NCBI GenBank assembly: GCA_947457545.1
Contig: CANGXD010000013.1
Span: forward strand, 1 to 50,142
From: Gemmatimonadaceae bacterium
Lineage (GTDB): Bacteria; Gemmatimonadota; Gemmatimonadetes; Gemmatimonadales; Gemmatimonadaceae
Length of the DNA: 50,142 nt
Direction of reading: 5' to 3'
How positions within the stretch are numbered: the first letter of the stretch is position 1; each line of letters starts with the position of its first letter. The notes under the pieces were generated by a model. It was not told the DNA's origin and searched no databases. It saw nothing but the letters and a program-made list of their open reading frames with translations. The position numbers and the translations under genes were made by a program. This document shows, one piece after another, positions 25,545 to 33,721 of the stretch.

Positions 25545-25637
25545 CACGGAGGCACGGGAGAAACTGAGGCCCCGGAGCCTACCCCACGGGAATCGTGAAG
25601 TAGGCTCCGGGGCCTCCCAACCTTGGATGCCTCCGTG
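25545..25637. terminator. Nested inverted repeats downstream of the tricorn-like gene
   Basis: An inner perfect 16-bp pair (25566-25581 with 25601-25616, starting GAGGCCCCGGAGCC) encloses a 19-base loop. It is enclosed by an outer perfect 10-bp pair, CACGGAGGCA at 25545-25554 with TGCCTCCGTG at 25628-25637. The location, 40 bases after the tricorn stop and 45 bases before the PepSY start, suits a terminator; the double-nested form could also extrude as a cruciform. Confidence 0.7.
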
Positions 25638-25676
25638 CGAGCAGTTCTGCTGACTACCGAACTTCAGCGGTCAGGT

Positions 25677-28600
25677 TCACTTCCCGCCGCGACGTCCCCA
25701 CACGGGTGCCGTCGGTTCGGTCTTGAGCCGATCGTCCTTGTACGTGCCGAGCAGACGCATCGCTTCCTGTGTGGCGCGCTCGAGCTGGGGATCGCGTCCA
25801 CCAATCACGTCTTTCGGGAAATTCTCCACGTCGATGTCCGGCGCCACCCCTTCGTTCTCGACGGCGAACTTGTTCTCGCGCGAGAAGAAACCGAAGCGCG
25901 GTGCGATCATGGAGCCACCGTCCACGAACGGCGGCGTGTCCGTCGTGGCCACGAGGCCACCCCATGTGCGCGCTCCCACCAGCGGGCCGAGCTTGCGACG
26001 CTTGAACATGTACGGCATGAGATCACCGCCAGATCCGGCCATTTCGTTGATGATCATGACCTTCGGGCCCCAGATGCCGTTCGCGGGGCTCGTGAACGGA
26101 TACCGTTCGCCGACGGGATTGTTGAAGTAGCCGTCGTAATCGCGACCGAGCAGGTCGACGATGTAGTCGGCCGCCGAGCCGCCGCCGTTGAAGCGTTCAT
26201 CCACCACGACGCCTTGCCGGTCCTGCTGCGCGAAGTAGTAGCGATTGAAGCTCGTGTAGCCCGGCTGTCCGGTGTTGGGGAGATACACATAGGCCAGCTT
26301 GCCGTTGGACACGCTGTCCACGTAGCGACGGTTCGATTCCACCCACGCGCGGGTGCGCAGCCCCTGCTCGTTCGCGAGCGGCAACACCGTGATGGTGCGC
26401 GCGCCTTGCATATCGGGGCGACTGTTCACGGTGAGCACCGTCTGACGGTTGGCCGTGCCGTCGAGCAGACGATAGATGTTGTCCGGCGCCCGCAGCTCCA
26501 CGCCGTTGATGGCGAGGATGTAATCGCCGCGCGACACGTTCACCCCCGGCGTTGCCAGAGGCGCACGCAACTCGGGGTTCCAGCTTTCCGCGTCGTAAAT
26601 GCGCGCGAGACGATAGCGGCCGTTCTCCACCGCGAAGTCGGCACCGAGCAGACCACCGCTGCCGTTCGGCACTTCCGGATAATCGCCGCCGCGTACGTAC
26701 GAGTGCCCGATCGCCGTTTCGGCACCCATGTTGTCGATCAGGTAGTTCAGATCGGCGCGGTGATTCACGTGCGCGAGCAACGGCTCATACACCTTTTTCA
26801 TGGCCGGCCAATCCGTGCCGTGCAGATTCTTCACGTAGAAGTTGTTGCGCTGATTGCGCCACCCTTCGTTGAAGATCTGACGGAACTCCTCGCGCGGATC
26901 GATATACGCCCGCAGCGCCACGTTGAGACGCCCCTGCCCCGCCTGCGGAATGGTGCGGTCGGCATCCACGAGATAGAGCCCACCCGCCTGTCCACCCGTG
27001 CGATACAGCAACTTGCGTCCATCGGCACTCACGGTGAACTGCGCGACACCCATGGCGAACGGCGTGGCACGACGCGCCGAGAGTTGGAACCGATGCAACG
27101 TGTTGCCGCCGCCGGCGCCCGGCCCGCCGGTCGTGCCGGTCGCGGGCATCGGCTCGAGGAAGAACACGGTCCCTGCAGGTCCGGCACGCAGGCCGGCATA
27201 GTCGCGCTCGATGAGTCCCTGCACCGCCACGATGCGCTGCTGGATCCCGTCGAAATCAATGCGGATGGGACGCGGCGCCGCAGGCATCGCATCACCCGCG
27301 CGCGCACCAGCGGCCGCGCTGTCTGGACGCGCACGCGGAGCCATCGGCGCCGCCGTACTGTCGCGCGGTGCGCCACCCGTGCGCGCAGCTTCTTCGTCGC
27401 TCTCGGGAAGCAACGGCGACGGCTCAGACTTGGATAGAATGGCCATGTACAACGCGCGCGTTTCCGGACGGTCGTACTTGGTCATGTCGAGCAGCGACGA
27501 GTTCAGCGCGAAGTTGGTGCTCGCGAAGAACCACAGGTACTTGCCGCTCGCATCCCACGCCGGGCTCGTCACATCCGCGAGACCATCGGTGATCTGCTTG
27601 ACGGCGCCGGTCTCCACGTCGTAGACGAACAGCGCACGGAACAGCGACTTGAGACGCTTGGGATACGCGAGATAGCGCGAATCGGGGCTCCACACCGGCA
27701 CGACCGAGCGATCCGCCATGAAATACGGATCGGTGTCGGCCACCTTGGCATTACCGGTCGCGATGTCCACGAGCCAGATGCGGAAGTGCGAATCCTGAAA
27801 CGCGATCGTGCGACCGTTCGGCGACCACGTGGGGAAATACGGACGGCTCGGCTCGGGCAGCGAGATGGTGCGCTTGGCACCCAACCCATCCTGCGGCGCG
27901 ATCACAAGCTGATACTCACCCGACTCATCGCTGAAGTACGCCACACTCTTTCCGTCGGGCGACCACACCGGCGAGATCTCCGCTGCGCCACCCGTGCGCG
28001 TCATGTTCCGCACGTCACCCTTTTCGGCAGGGACAGTGAACACTTCGCCGCGCGCTTCGACGGCGGCACGCTTGCCCGTCGCCGACAGCGCAAGGCTCGT
28101 GATGCGCGCCGACACATCCTTCCACGACGGCATCATCCACGGGAAATCACCGGCGGCGGTGATGCTCACGATCTTCGCCGTCCCGCTCCGCGCGTCGAGC
28201 TCGTGAATGTACCCGGCTTGCTCGAACACCACGGTACTCCCCGCGGCATCGATCGACTTCACATCGAAGTCCTTGAAGCGCGTCACCTGCGTCAGCTTCT
28301 TCGACGACAGGTCATAGGACCAGACGTTCGCCACGCCGTCACGATCCGACAGGAAGTACACGGCGTTCCCCACCCACACCGGGTCCATTTCCTTGCTGCC
28401 CGCAAAGGGCGTGGTGTCGAGCGCGAACGACTTGAGATCGAGAATCCAAATGGGCTTGTTCTGACCGCCTCGATAGTTGCGGCGCTCTTCGTCCCACGAC
28501 GACGGCATGCGATACGCCACACGATTACCATCGGGCGACAGCTTGCCCTGATTGGCGCGCGGCATGGGCATCGCGCTTTCCACACCGCCTTCCGCCGGCA

Positions 28601-29051
28601 CCGTCCAGAAACGCGGCGCGGCATTCGGCGCCCACGTCGCGCGCGGCGACGCGAACATGACCGACTTGCCGTCGGGGGCCCACCCTTGCACCACGTCGGC
28701 CGAGGGGTGCCACGTGAGACGGCGCGGCTGTCCGCCTTCGACGGGCACCACGTACACATCGGTGTTCCCCGCATACTCGGCGCTGAACGCCACGAGCTTC
28801 CCGTCGGGCGACAGCTTGGGGTTTTGCGTCTGCCCTTGAAAACTCGTGAGACGGCGCGCGACACCACCCGCGCGCTCGACGACCCACACGTTGTTGGCGT
28901 ACGCGAATGCGATGTGTTGCGCGCTGACACTCGGTGTACGCAACAGTCTGGTGGGTGACTGCGCGCCGACTGGCGCGGCCAGCGCGGCCATGGCAAGTCC
29001 AGCGACTTGCGTGCGCCGCAGGCGGCGCAGACGTCGGAGGTAGACCTTCAT
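25677..29051 (-). CDS. Tricorn-like S41 protease
   Basis: About 1124 residues, near the length of archaeal tricorn (about 1070). A signal peptide (QVAGLAMAALAAPVGAQS) shows export, unlike the archaeal enzyme. The first ~650 residues are WD40/TolB-type propeller blades (KLSPDGKLVAFSAEY, VWSPDGKSVAYFSDE). Then come a PDZ-like domain (GDYILAINGVELRAPDNIYRLL) and the S41 catalytic domain with VVDERFNGGG and MIINEMAGSGGD, whose Ser should be the nucleophile, ending NEGVAPDIDVE. An Ala/Pro/Arg-rich insert lies near 27290-27380. It probably degrades peptides in the periplasm. The start at 29051 is chosen for the signal peptide; no good ribosome site is seen. Confidence 0.9.
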   Translation of the reverse strand: MKVYLRRLRRLRRTQVAGLAMAALAAPVGAQSPTRLLRTPSVSAQHIAFAYANNVWVVERAGGVARRLTSFQGQTQNPKLSPDGKLVAFSAEYAGNTDVYVVPVEGGQPRRLTWHPSADVVQGWAPDGKSVMFASPRATWAPNAAPRFWTVPAEGGVESAMPMPRANQGKLSPDGNRVAYRMPSSWDEERRNYRGGQNKPIWILDLKSFALDTTPFAGSKEMDPVWVGNAVYFLSDRDGVANVWSYDLSSKKLTQVTRFKDFDVKSIDAAGSTVVFEQAGYIHELDARSGTAKIVSITAAGDFPWMMPSWKDVSARITSLALSATGKRAAVEARGEVFTVPAEKGDVRNMTRTGGAAEISPVWSPDGKSVAYFSDESGEYQLVIAPQDGLGAKRTISLPEPSRPYFPTWSPNGRTIAFQDSHFRIWLVDIATGNAKVADTDPYFMADRSVVPVWSPDSRYLAYPKRLKSLFRALFVYDVETGAVKQITDGLADVTSPAWDASGKYLWFFASTNFALNSSLLDMTKYDRPETRALYMAILSKSEPSPLLPESDEEAARTGGAPRDSTAAPMAPRARPDSAAAGARAGDAMPAAPRPIRIDFDGIQQRIVAVQGLIERDYAGLRAGPAGTVFFLEPMPATGTTGGPGAGGGNTLHRFQLSARRATPFAMGVAQFTVSADGRKLLYRTGGQAGGLYLVDADRTIPQAGQGRLNVALRAYIDPREEFRQIFNEGWRNQRNNFYVKNLHGTDWPAMKKVYEPLLAHVNHRADLNYLIDNMGAETAIGHSYVRGGDYPEVPNGSGGLLGADFAVENGRYRLARIYDAESWNPELRAPLATPGVNVSRGDYILAINGVELRAPDNIYRLLDGTANRQTVLTVNSRPDMQGARTITVLPLANEQGLRTRAWVESNRRYVDSVSNGKLAYVYLPNTGQPGYTSFNRYYFAQQDRQGVVVDERFNGGGSAADYIVDLLGRDYDGYFNNPVGERYPFTSPANGIWGPKVMIINEMAGSGGDLMPYMFKRRKLGPLVGARTWGGLVATTDTPPFVDGGSMIAPRFGFFSRENKFAVENEGVAPDIDVENFPKDVIGGRDPQLERATQEAMRLLGTYKDDRLKTEPTAPVWGRRGGK

Positions 29052-29213
29052 GAAGACGACTCGGGGAGAGCGTGAAAAGGCGGGGCGCGCCACCAGGCAC
29101 TGGCGGCGGTCGCCCCAGATGTTACGCGCGGGACTCGCGTGGCAACAGAGCCCAGTGGGCGACGTGCCTTCCCGAGGCTTCGCCTTCCAGCACTCGCGGC
29201 CAGCGGCGTTCGG

Positions 29214-31046
29214 TCAATACGCCCAGGGAATCCCGTCGCGGGCAGCGGTAAGCACGGCAGTCAGCACGGTCTGCGCACGTTCGATCACCACGCCGTCACC
29301 GGTGCGCCTCGTCCGTTCCAGCTGCACGCGCACGGTGTATTGCTCGCCCGCCGTGAGCCCGGTGACGCCGAATGCCTGCGCCGTCCAGGCCCACCGGCTT
29401 CCCTCGCTGTTGCGCGCCGTACTGTCGAAGGGCACCACAGTACTCCGGACCAAGGTGCCACCGTCGCGCCCCTGGTCGCGGCGGCGGACTTCGATGCGGA
29501 GCTGCGAGGCTTTGGCTGCCCATTGTCGGTAGCGCGGGGGCAGCGAGAGCACGGCCACTGCTCCGGTGTCTGGCAACGTGACGACACCGCGCCATTGCGA
29601 CGCCTGCAGACGGTCGTCGCGGAGCATATCGATGCTGATGATGTCGAGCTGCGGGTTAACCACTTTGGCGTCGCGCAAGTCATCAAACCCGCCGAACTGC
29701 GTTCGCACCGACATCGCGAGATCGTCGTGCGGCGTGATCGTGTTGCTCATGACGATGCCGGTGGCATTCGTCGCACTGAGCGCGCCGTGCGTTCCCCCGA
29801 GGGGGCGCATACGATTGGCGACCGATACCATCCCCAACCCGACACGATACTTATCGTCGAGCGACACGAGAATGGGCGCTGCATTTCGCGCAGCGCGGAG
29901 ATGCCCGTGCACGATTCGCACGACGGCTACCGGATACCTGGCGGCGGCGGTGTACCGTGTCCATACGTCGGCGGTAGCGAACCCGTCAGCATCGAGCACG
30001 CCGTCGGCTCGCATACGCGCCTGCACCTCTGCCAGCGCCAGCGGATCGCCCGTGATGGACTGATACCCGAACTGTGCGCTGTCGCGACGGACGCGCCACG
30101 ACACGCGCCCTTCGGCGCGACGCATAGTGCCGTCCGGCCCCTTGATCGCACGCTCAACGAAAAAGAGCGAATCGGACTGTTGCCGTGTCACCAGATCGAC
30201 GCCCGGTACATCGGCCAGCAATCCGGCGACCCGCTGCACGGAATCCGCATGACAGAACACACCGAACCCGGTCGTCACCCCGTCGACACTGAACGCGATG
30301 TGGTTCGAGGCGGTGATGGCACGTGCAGCGGTAAATCCGTGCGCAGCCAACGCTTCAATGATCGGAACGAACTGCGCATCGAGCCCGCGGTTGTGACCAT
30401 GGTCGGAAAGCAGCACAATCTCCAAGGTACGCCCGGTCCGCGCGCGATATCGCGACTGCAGTTCGGTGAGCTTGGCATCGAGATGATCGAGATACGGGCC
30501 AATCTCTCCCCGCGTATGCTGCAGCGCGTCGGGGCCCACATTGTACAGGTACACGGTGCGTCGACCGCGAGACGAAAGAATATTCTCGATGTCGGTGTCG
30601 ACCTCGCGCCGGGCAACCGGCGATGAGATCAGATACGCGCCGAGATGGTGAAACTTGGTGTCGAAGGCGTAATCCATGCGCTCTTCGTACTCGATCGGGC
30701 TGATGGCCGAGAGCGCGTCGCCGAGCACGGCATTGTGGCGCGTACTGTAGAACACCCGCTGGTACCCGGCAGGCGGATACACGCCAAAGATGGCGTGCCA
30801 GGCCACGTCGCTGATGGACGGGAACGTCGAGATCAGCCGTCCCGGTTCATTGAATGAAGCGAACTTCCCCCGCGCTCGCGCGTCCTGCACATCCCGGTAG
30901 TCCACGCCGTCGAGTGCCAGCACCGCGCGCTGGGGCAGTTCGTCGGGGGGAACGGTACGACGCAGCGGGGTACACGCGGAGGCCGCGATGCTCACCAGCA
31001 CCGCCGCCATCAGCCTGAGCTTGCTCCACCGGAGGGCGAGAGTCAT
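29214..31046 (-). CDS. Lipoprotein alkaline-phosphatase-superfamily phosphodiesterase
   Basis: 610 residues with a lipobox (LVSIAASAC), so likely membrane-anchored outside the cytoplasm. The N-terminal half matches the type I phosphodiesterase/nucleotide pyrophosphatase family: ALDGVDYRDV carries the first metal-binding Asp, FPSISDVAW stands where the nucleophile loop is expected, and EIVLLSDHGHNRG gives the Asp-His metal pair. The last ~170 residues are probably beta-rich and have no family I recognise. It is followed by the tricorn-like gene in the same direction after 162 bases and is divergent from the plug-TonB gene. The substrate is not evident. Confidence 0.8.
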   Translation of the reverse strand: MTLALRWSKLRLMAAVLVSIAASACTPLRRTVPPDELPQRAVLALDGVDYRDVQDARARGKFASFNEPGRLISTFPSISDVAWHAIFGVYPPAGYQRVFYSTRHNAVLGDALSAISPIEYEERMDYAFDTKFHHLGAYLISSPVARREVDTDIENILSSRGRRTVYLYNVGPDALQHTRGEIGPYLDHLDAKLTELQSRYRARTGRTLEIVLLSDHGHNRGLDAQFVPIIEALAAHGFTAARAITASNHIAFSVDGVTTGFGVFCHADSVQRVAGLLADVPGVDLVTRQQSDSLFFVERAIKGPDGTMRRAEGRVSWRVRRDSAQFGYQSITGDPLALAEVQARMRADGVLDADGFATADVWTRYTAAARYPVAVVRIVHGHLRAARNAAPILVSLDDKYRVGLGMVSVANRMRPLGGTHGALSATNATGIVMSNTITPHDDLAMSVRTQFGGFDDLRDAKVVNPQLDIISIDMLRDDRLQASQWRGVVTLPDTGAVAVLSLPPRYRQWAAKASQLRIEVRRRDQGRDGGTLVRSTVVPFDSTARNSEGSRWAWTAQAFGVTGLTAGEQYTVRVQLERTRRTGDGVVIERAQTVLTAVLTAARDGIPWAY

Positions 31047-31131
31047 GATTCATCGTAGCTGCCTGATGCGTCTGCACAAGGCCGCGCGTGCGGCCAGTGC
31101 CGGCGACCTTCCCCCGCGACTCGTTCTTCCT

Positions 31132-32280
31132 ATGCCCAGATTGCTCGCGCTCCGCTGCGCAATGGCGGCAACGGCGTTCGTCGGCTCGGCGCTCTCCGCG
31201 CAGTCCGCGACGGGGACCGGCACGGTGAAGGGCACTGTACTGAGTGCACTGGGGTTGCCCATTGTCGGTGCCCAGGTTCGCCTCGTGGTGCCGAATGGTG
31301 GAACCTCCGCGGCAGTGGAGTCGGATGAAAATGGCGGCTTTGCCGCGGCCCGCGTGCCGTCTGGAACGGTATGGTTGGTCGCCAAGCGCATCGGGTACCG
31401 TCCCGATTCGGTACGCGTGACCGTCGGCGGCGCAGAGCCCACGAACGCCACGGTGCGCCTCGAGCGCATCGCGGTTGAACTCACCACCGTCAAGGTGCTT
31501 GGCCGCCGCGACATCACGGGTCACTTGGCAGGTTTCTATAGCCGGATGGGTTACGGCAGCGGGCGCTTTTTCACGGCCACCGATATCGAACGGCGCAACA
31601 GCACGAATCTTTCTGACATCTTTCGGATGATCCCCGGTCTCCGCATCGAAACGCGTGGATTTCAGAATGTCGTGCGCATGCGCGGCAGCCGCTGCGCGCC
31701 GCTGGTGTGGCTCGACGGCCAACCGCTGTACGCCGGCGAAGTGGATCTCGACGCATTCGACGCGCGAAGCTTTGACGGCGTGGAAGTCTACAGCGGCGCA
31801 GCCAGCGTACCCGTGGAGTTTCAGGGTAATCAACGCATGAGCAGCGCCTGCGGGACGATCATTCTCTGGTCCAAACGCGGTGAGCTGCGCGAAAAGAAAC
31901 GCAAGAAAGACGAGCCGACACCCACCGAGCGCATCACCGCGCTCCTTGAAGGCGGCAGCGCCTTCGTGGTGACCGATGTCGACCTGACGGCGAGCCCGGA
32001 CTCCTTCAATCTCGTGCGCCCCATTTACCCCGACTCGCTCTTCGAAGCACAGACACCGGGACGTGTGCTCGCCGAGTTCATCGTGTCGCCCAGCGGTGAG
32101 GCGGTGATGGAAACATTCAGCGCCGTCACCACCACGCACCGACTGTTTGTCGAGCCGGTACGTCGCGCCGTGCGCGACCAGCGGTTTACCCCGGCGTTCA
32201 AACGCGGGAAGCCGGTGCAGCAGGTCATGCAGCTTCCCTTCGAGTTCGTCCCCGACTCCACCGCACGACGTCGCAAGTGA
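31132..32280 (+). CDS. Barrel-less TonB-receptor plug fused to a TonB C-terminal domain
   Basis: 382 residues. Signal peptide 1-24 (ends GSALSAQ); carboxypeptidase-regulatory-like domain about 30-112 (VKGTVLSALGLPIVGAQVRL); plug domain about 125-255 with IFRMIPGLRIETRG, VWLDGQPLY and FDGVEVYSG; a Lys/Glu-rich linker 251-265; and a TonB C-terminal domain about 295-375 (RVLAEFIVSPSGEAVMETFS, then FTPAFKRGKPVQQVMQLPF). No barrel strands are present between plug and TonB domain. ATG 31132 is chosen for the signal peptide. It has no inner-membrane anchor beyond the signal, so it cannot be a standard TonB. The next gene starts two bases after its stop. Confidence 0.8.
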   Translation: MPRLLALRCAMAATAFVGSALSAQSATGTGTVKGTVLSALGLPIVGAQVRLVVPNGGTSAAVESDENGGFAAARVPSGTVWLVAKRIGYRPDSVRVTVGGAEPTNATVRLERIAVELTTVKVLGRRDITGHLAGFYSRMGYGSGRFFTATDIERRNSTNLSDIFRMIPGLRIETRGFQNVVRMRGSRCAPLVWLDGQPLYAGEVDLDAFDARSFDGVEVYSGAASVPVEFQGNQRMSSACGTIILWSKRGELREKKRKKDEPTPTERITALLEGGSAFVVTDVDLTASPDSFNLVRPIYPDSLFEAQTPGRVLAEFIVSPSGEAVMETFSAVTTTHRLFVEPVRRAVRDQRFTPAFKRGKPVQQVMQLPFEFVPDSTARRRK

Positions 32281-32282
32281 TC

Positions 32283-32732
32283 ATGTTCAAACCGTACTCT
32301 CGCACTGCACGAGCCCGCGCGCTCGTTGGCGCCGGCGTCGTGCTCGCGATCGGCACATCGCCGACAGCCCTAGCGGCGCAGCGCTCCGTCGCACGCCAGG
32401 AAATCGGCAAAACGTCGGTCGGAACGCCCACCCCGGTCTTTCTCGAAACGCGCTCTGTGTCTCGCGAAGGAGCGGTCGTGACGGCCACTATTCGGGTCGC
32501 GCTGGTGCCACCGCTCAAGCACCCGAAGGGCGAGCTGAAGTCATCGCGCACGATCGGCATGTACAACTGCGCGCAGAAAACCGTGGCCACCAAGGAAAGT
32601 TGGTACTATCTCGACGACGCCGGAAAACGTGAGGGCATGCACCGCGTGGTCAAGATCCCCGGCTTCGGACCTGTCGGCAAAGGCTCGGTCGCCGACGTGG
32701 CGCTTACGCATCTGTGCGCCAAGACGCCGTAA
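32283..32732 (+). CDS. Exported surface-adhesin E-like protein
   Basis: 149 residues, with a signal peptide (RARALVGAGVVLAIGTSPTALAAQ begins after MFKPYSRTA). The mature part fits the surface-adhesin protein E family seen in many Gram-negatives: an N-terminal strand pair, KSSRTIGMYNCAQKTVAT with a Cys, SWYYLDDAGK, and a final ADVALTHLCAKTP with the second Cys, which probably forms a disulfide. It begins two bases after the plug-TonB fusion gene, so both are likely made together. The family's function is not settled. Confidence 0.7.
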   Translation: MFKPYSRTARARALVGAGVVLAIGTSPTALAAQRSVARQEIGKTSVGTPTPVFLETRSVSREGAVVTATIRVALVPPLKHPKGELKSSRTIGMYNCAQKTVATKESWYYLDDAGKREGMHRVVKIPGFGPVGKGSVADVALTHLCAKTP

Positions 32733-32765
32733 CGTTCCGGAAGGCGCCGACGATTACACGGTGAA

Positions 32766-33668
32766 CTAGCGTTCGCGTGCCGCAAGCACGACGCCGCCGA
32801 TGACGGCCACCGCGCCCACGATGCCGACGCTCGACAATTGCTCTCCCCAGAGGAAATACGCGGCGATGACCGCCAAGACCGGCTCCAGCGTGGCGATTGT
32901 CGACGCCCGGGACGGGCCGATGAGGCGCAGGCCATTGGCATTCGACAGGTATGCGCCGTAAGTCGCCACGGAAGCGAGAAAGGCGATCGCCGCCCACGCG
33001 CGCCACGTAAACGCGCCCCACTGCACAAAGGGGGCGAGCACAACGGCGCCCGTGGCGAGGGCCCACGACATGACGCGGGCCGGCGCGTTCTTCCCGAATA
33101 GGGATCGACCGAGGAGAAAGTACGCGGCGTAGGCGACGCCGGAGCCGAGTCCCCACGCGACTGCGGCCGGGGTGGCCTGCAGGTCAGCATTGCCGGTAGC
33201 CGGGAATAGGGCGACAAGCACCACCCCGCCCAGCGTGAAGAGTAACGCCGCTGCTTCGCGCGGTCGGACGCGCTCACGGAACACGAGATAGGTGCCGATC
33301 GCGACCCACACGGGGGCGGAGTACAGCAAAATGGCCGAGAGCGCGGCGCCGCCAAGTTGGACACTCTTGAAGTAGGCCACATACAGGCCGGCCACCGCGA
33401 CCACCCCCAACGCCATCGCCGACGCGCGATCACCAGCGCGCAGCGCATCCGCTCGCGTTACCGTCGCGTGGGCGGCAAAGAGCAGTGCGGCGATCGACGC
33501 GCGCCAGAAGGCGACCGTCAGCGGCGCGACCCCTTCTGCAAACGCCACGCGCGCGACAGGCCCCAGCAGAGCCCATTGAAATGCGGCAGCAACGACAAGC
33601 CAGACACCGACGCGACCGGTGGAGGCGCTGCGGCGTGGCGATTTCCCTGACATCGAAGCGGCAGTCAT
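32766..33668 (-). CDS. DMT-family (EamA) transporter
   Basis: 300 residues with ten predicted membrane helices arranged as two EamA repeats (VGVWLVVAAAFQWALLGP... and TPAAVAWGLGSGVAYAAYFLL...). Short charged ends and the segment ATLEPVLAVIAAYFLWGEQL near helix nine are typical of drug/metabolite exporters such as RhaT/YdcZ-like proteins. The substrate cannot be predicted. It converges on the adhesin-E-like gene (33 bases) and is divergent from the multicopper oxidase gene, with 53 bases between starts that must hold both promoters. Confidence 0.88.
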   Translation of the reverse strand: MTAASMSGKSPRRSASTGRVGVWLVVAAAFQWALLGPVARVAFAEGVAPLTVAFWRASIAALLFAAHATVTRADALRAGDRASAMALGVVAVAGLYVAYFKSVQLGGAALSAILLYSAPVWVAIGTYLVFRERVRPREAAALLFTLGGVVLVALFPATGNADLQATPAAVAWGLGSGVAYAAYFLLGRSLFGKNAPARVMSWALATGAVVLAPFVQWGAFTWRAWAAIAFLASVATYGAYLSNANGLRLIGPSRASTIATLEPVLAVIAAYFLWGEQLSSVGIVGAVAVIGGVVLAARER

Positions 33669-33721
33669 GACGTACGTTAACCGATCGAACCGTCAACTTC
33701 GCCTCGGCCACCCCGCCTCGT

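Noticed and set aside
25623-27437. Open frame of 604 codons opposite the tricorn-like gene.
   Set aside because: The minus strand carries the intact S41 catalytic domain; the plus-strand product is His/Arg/Val-rich without motifs.
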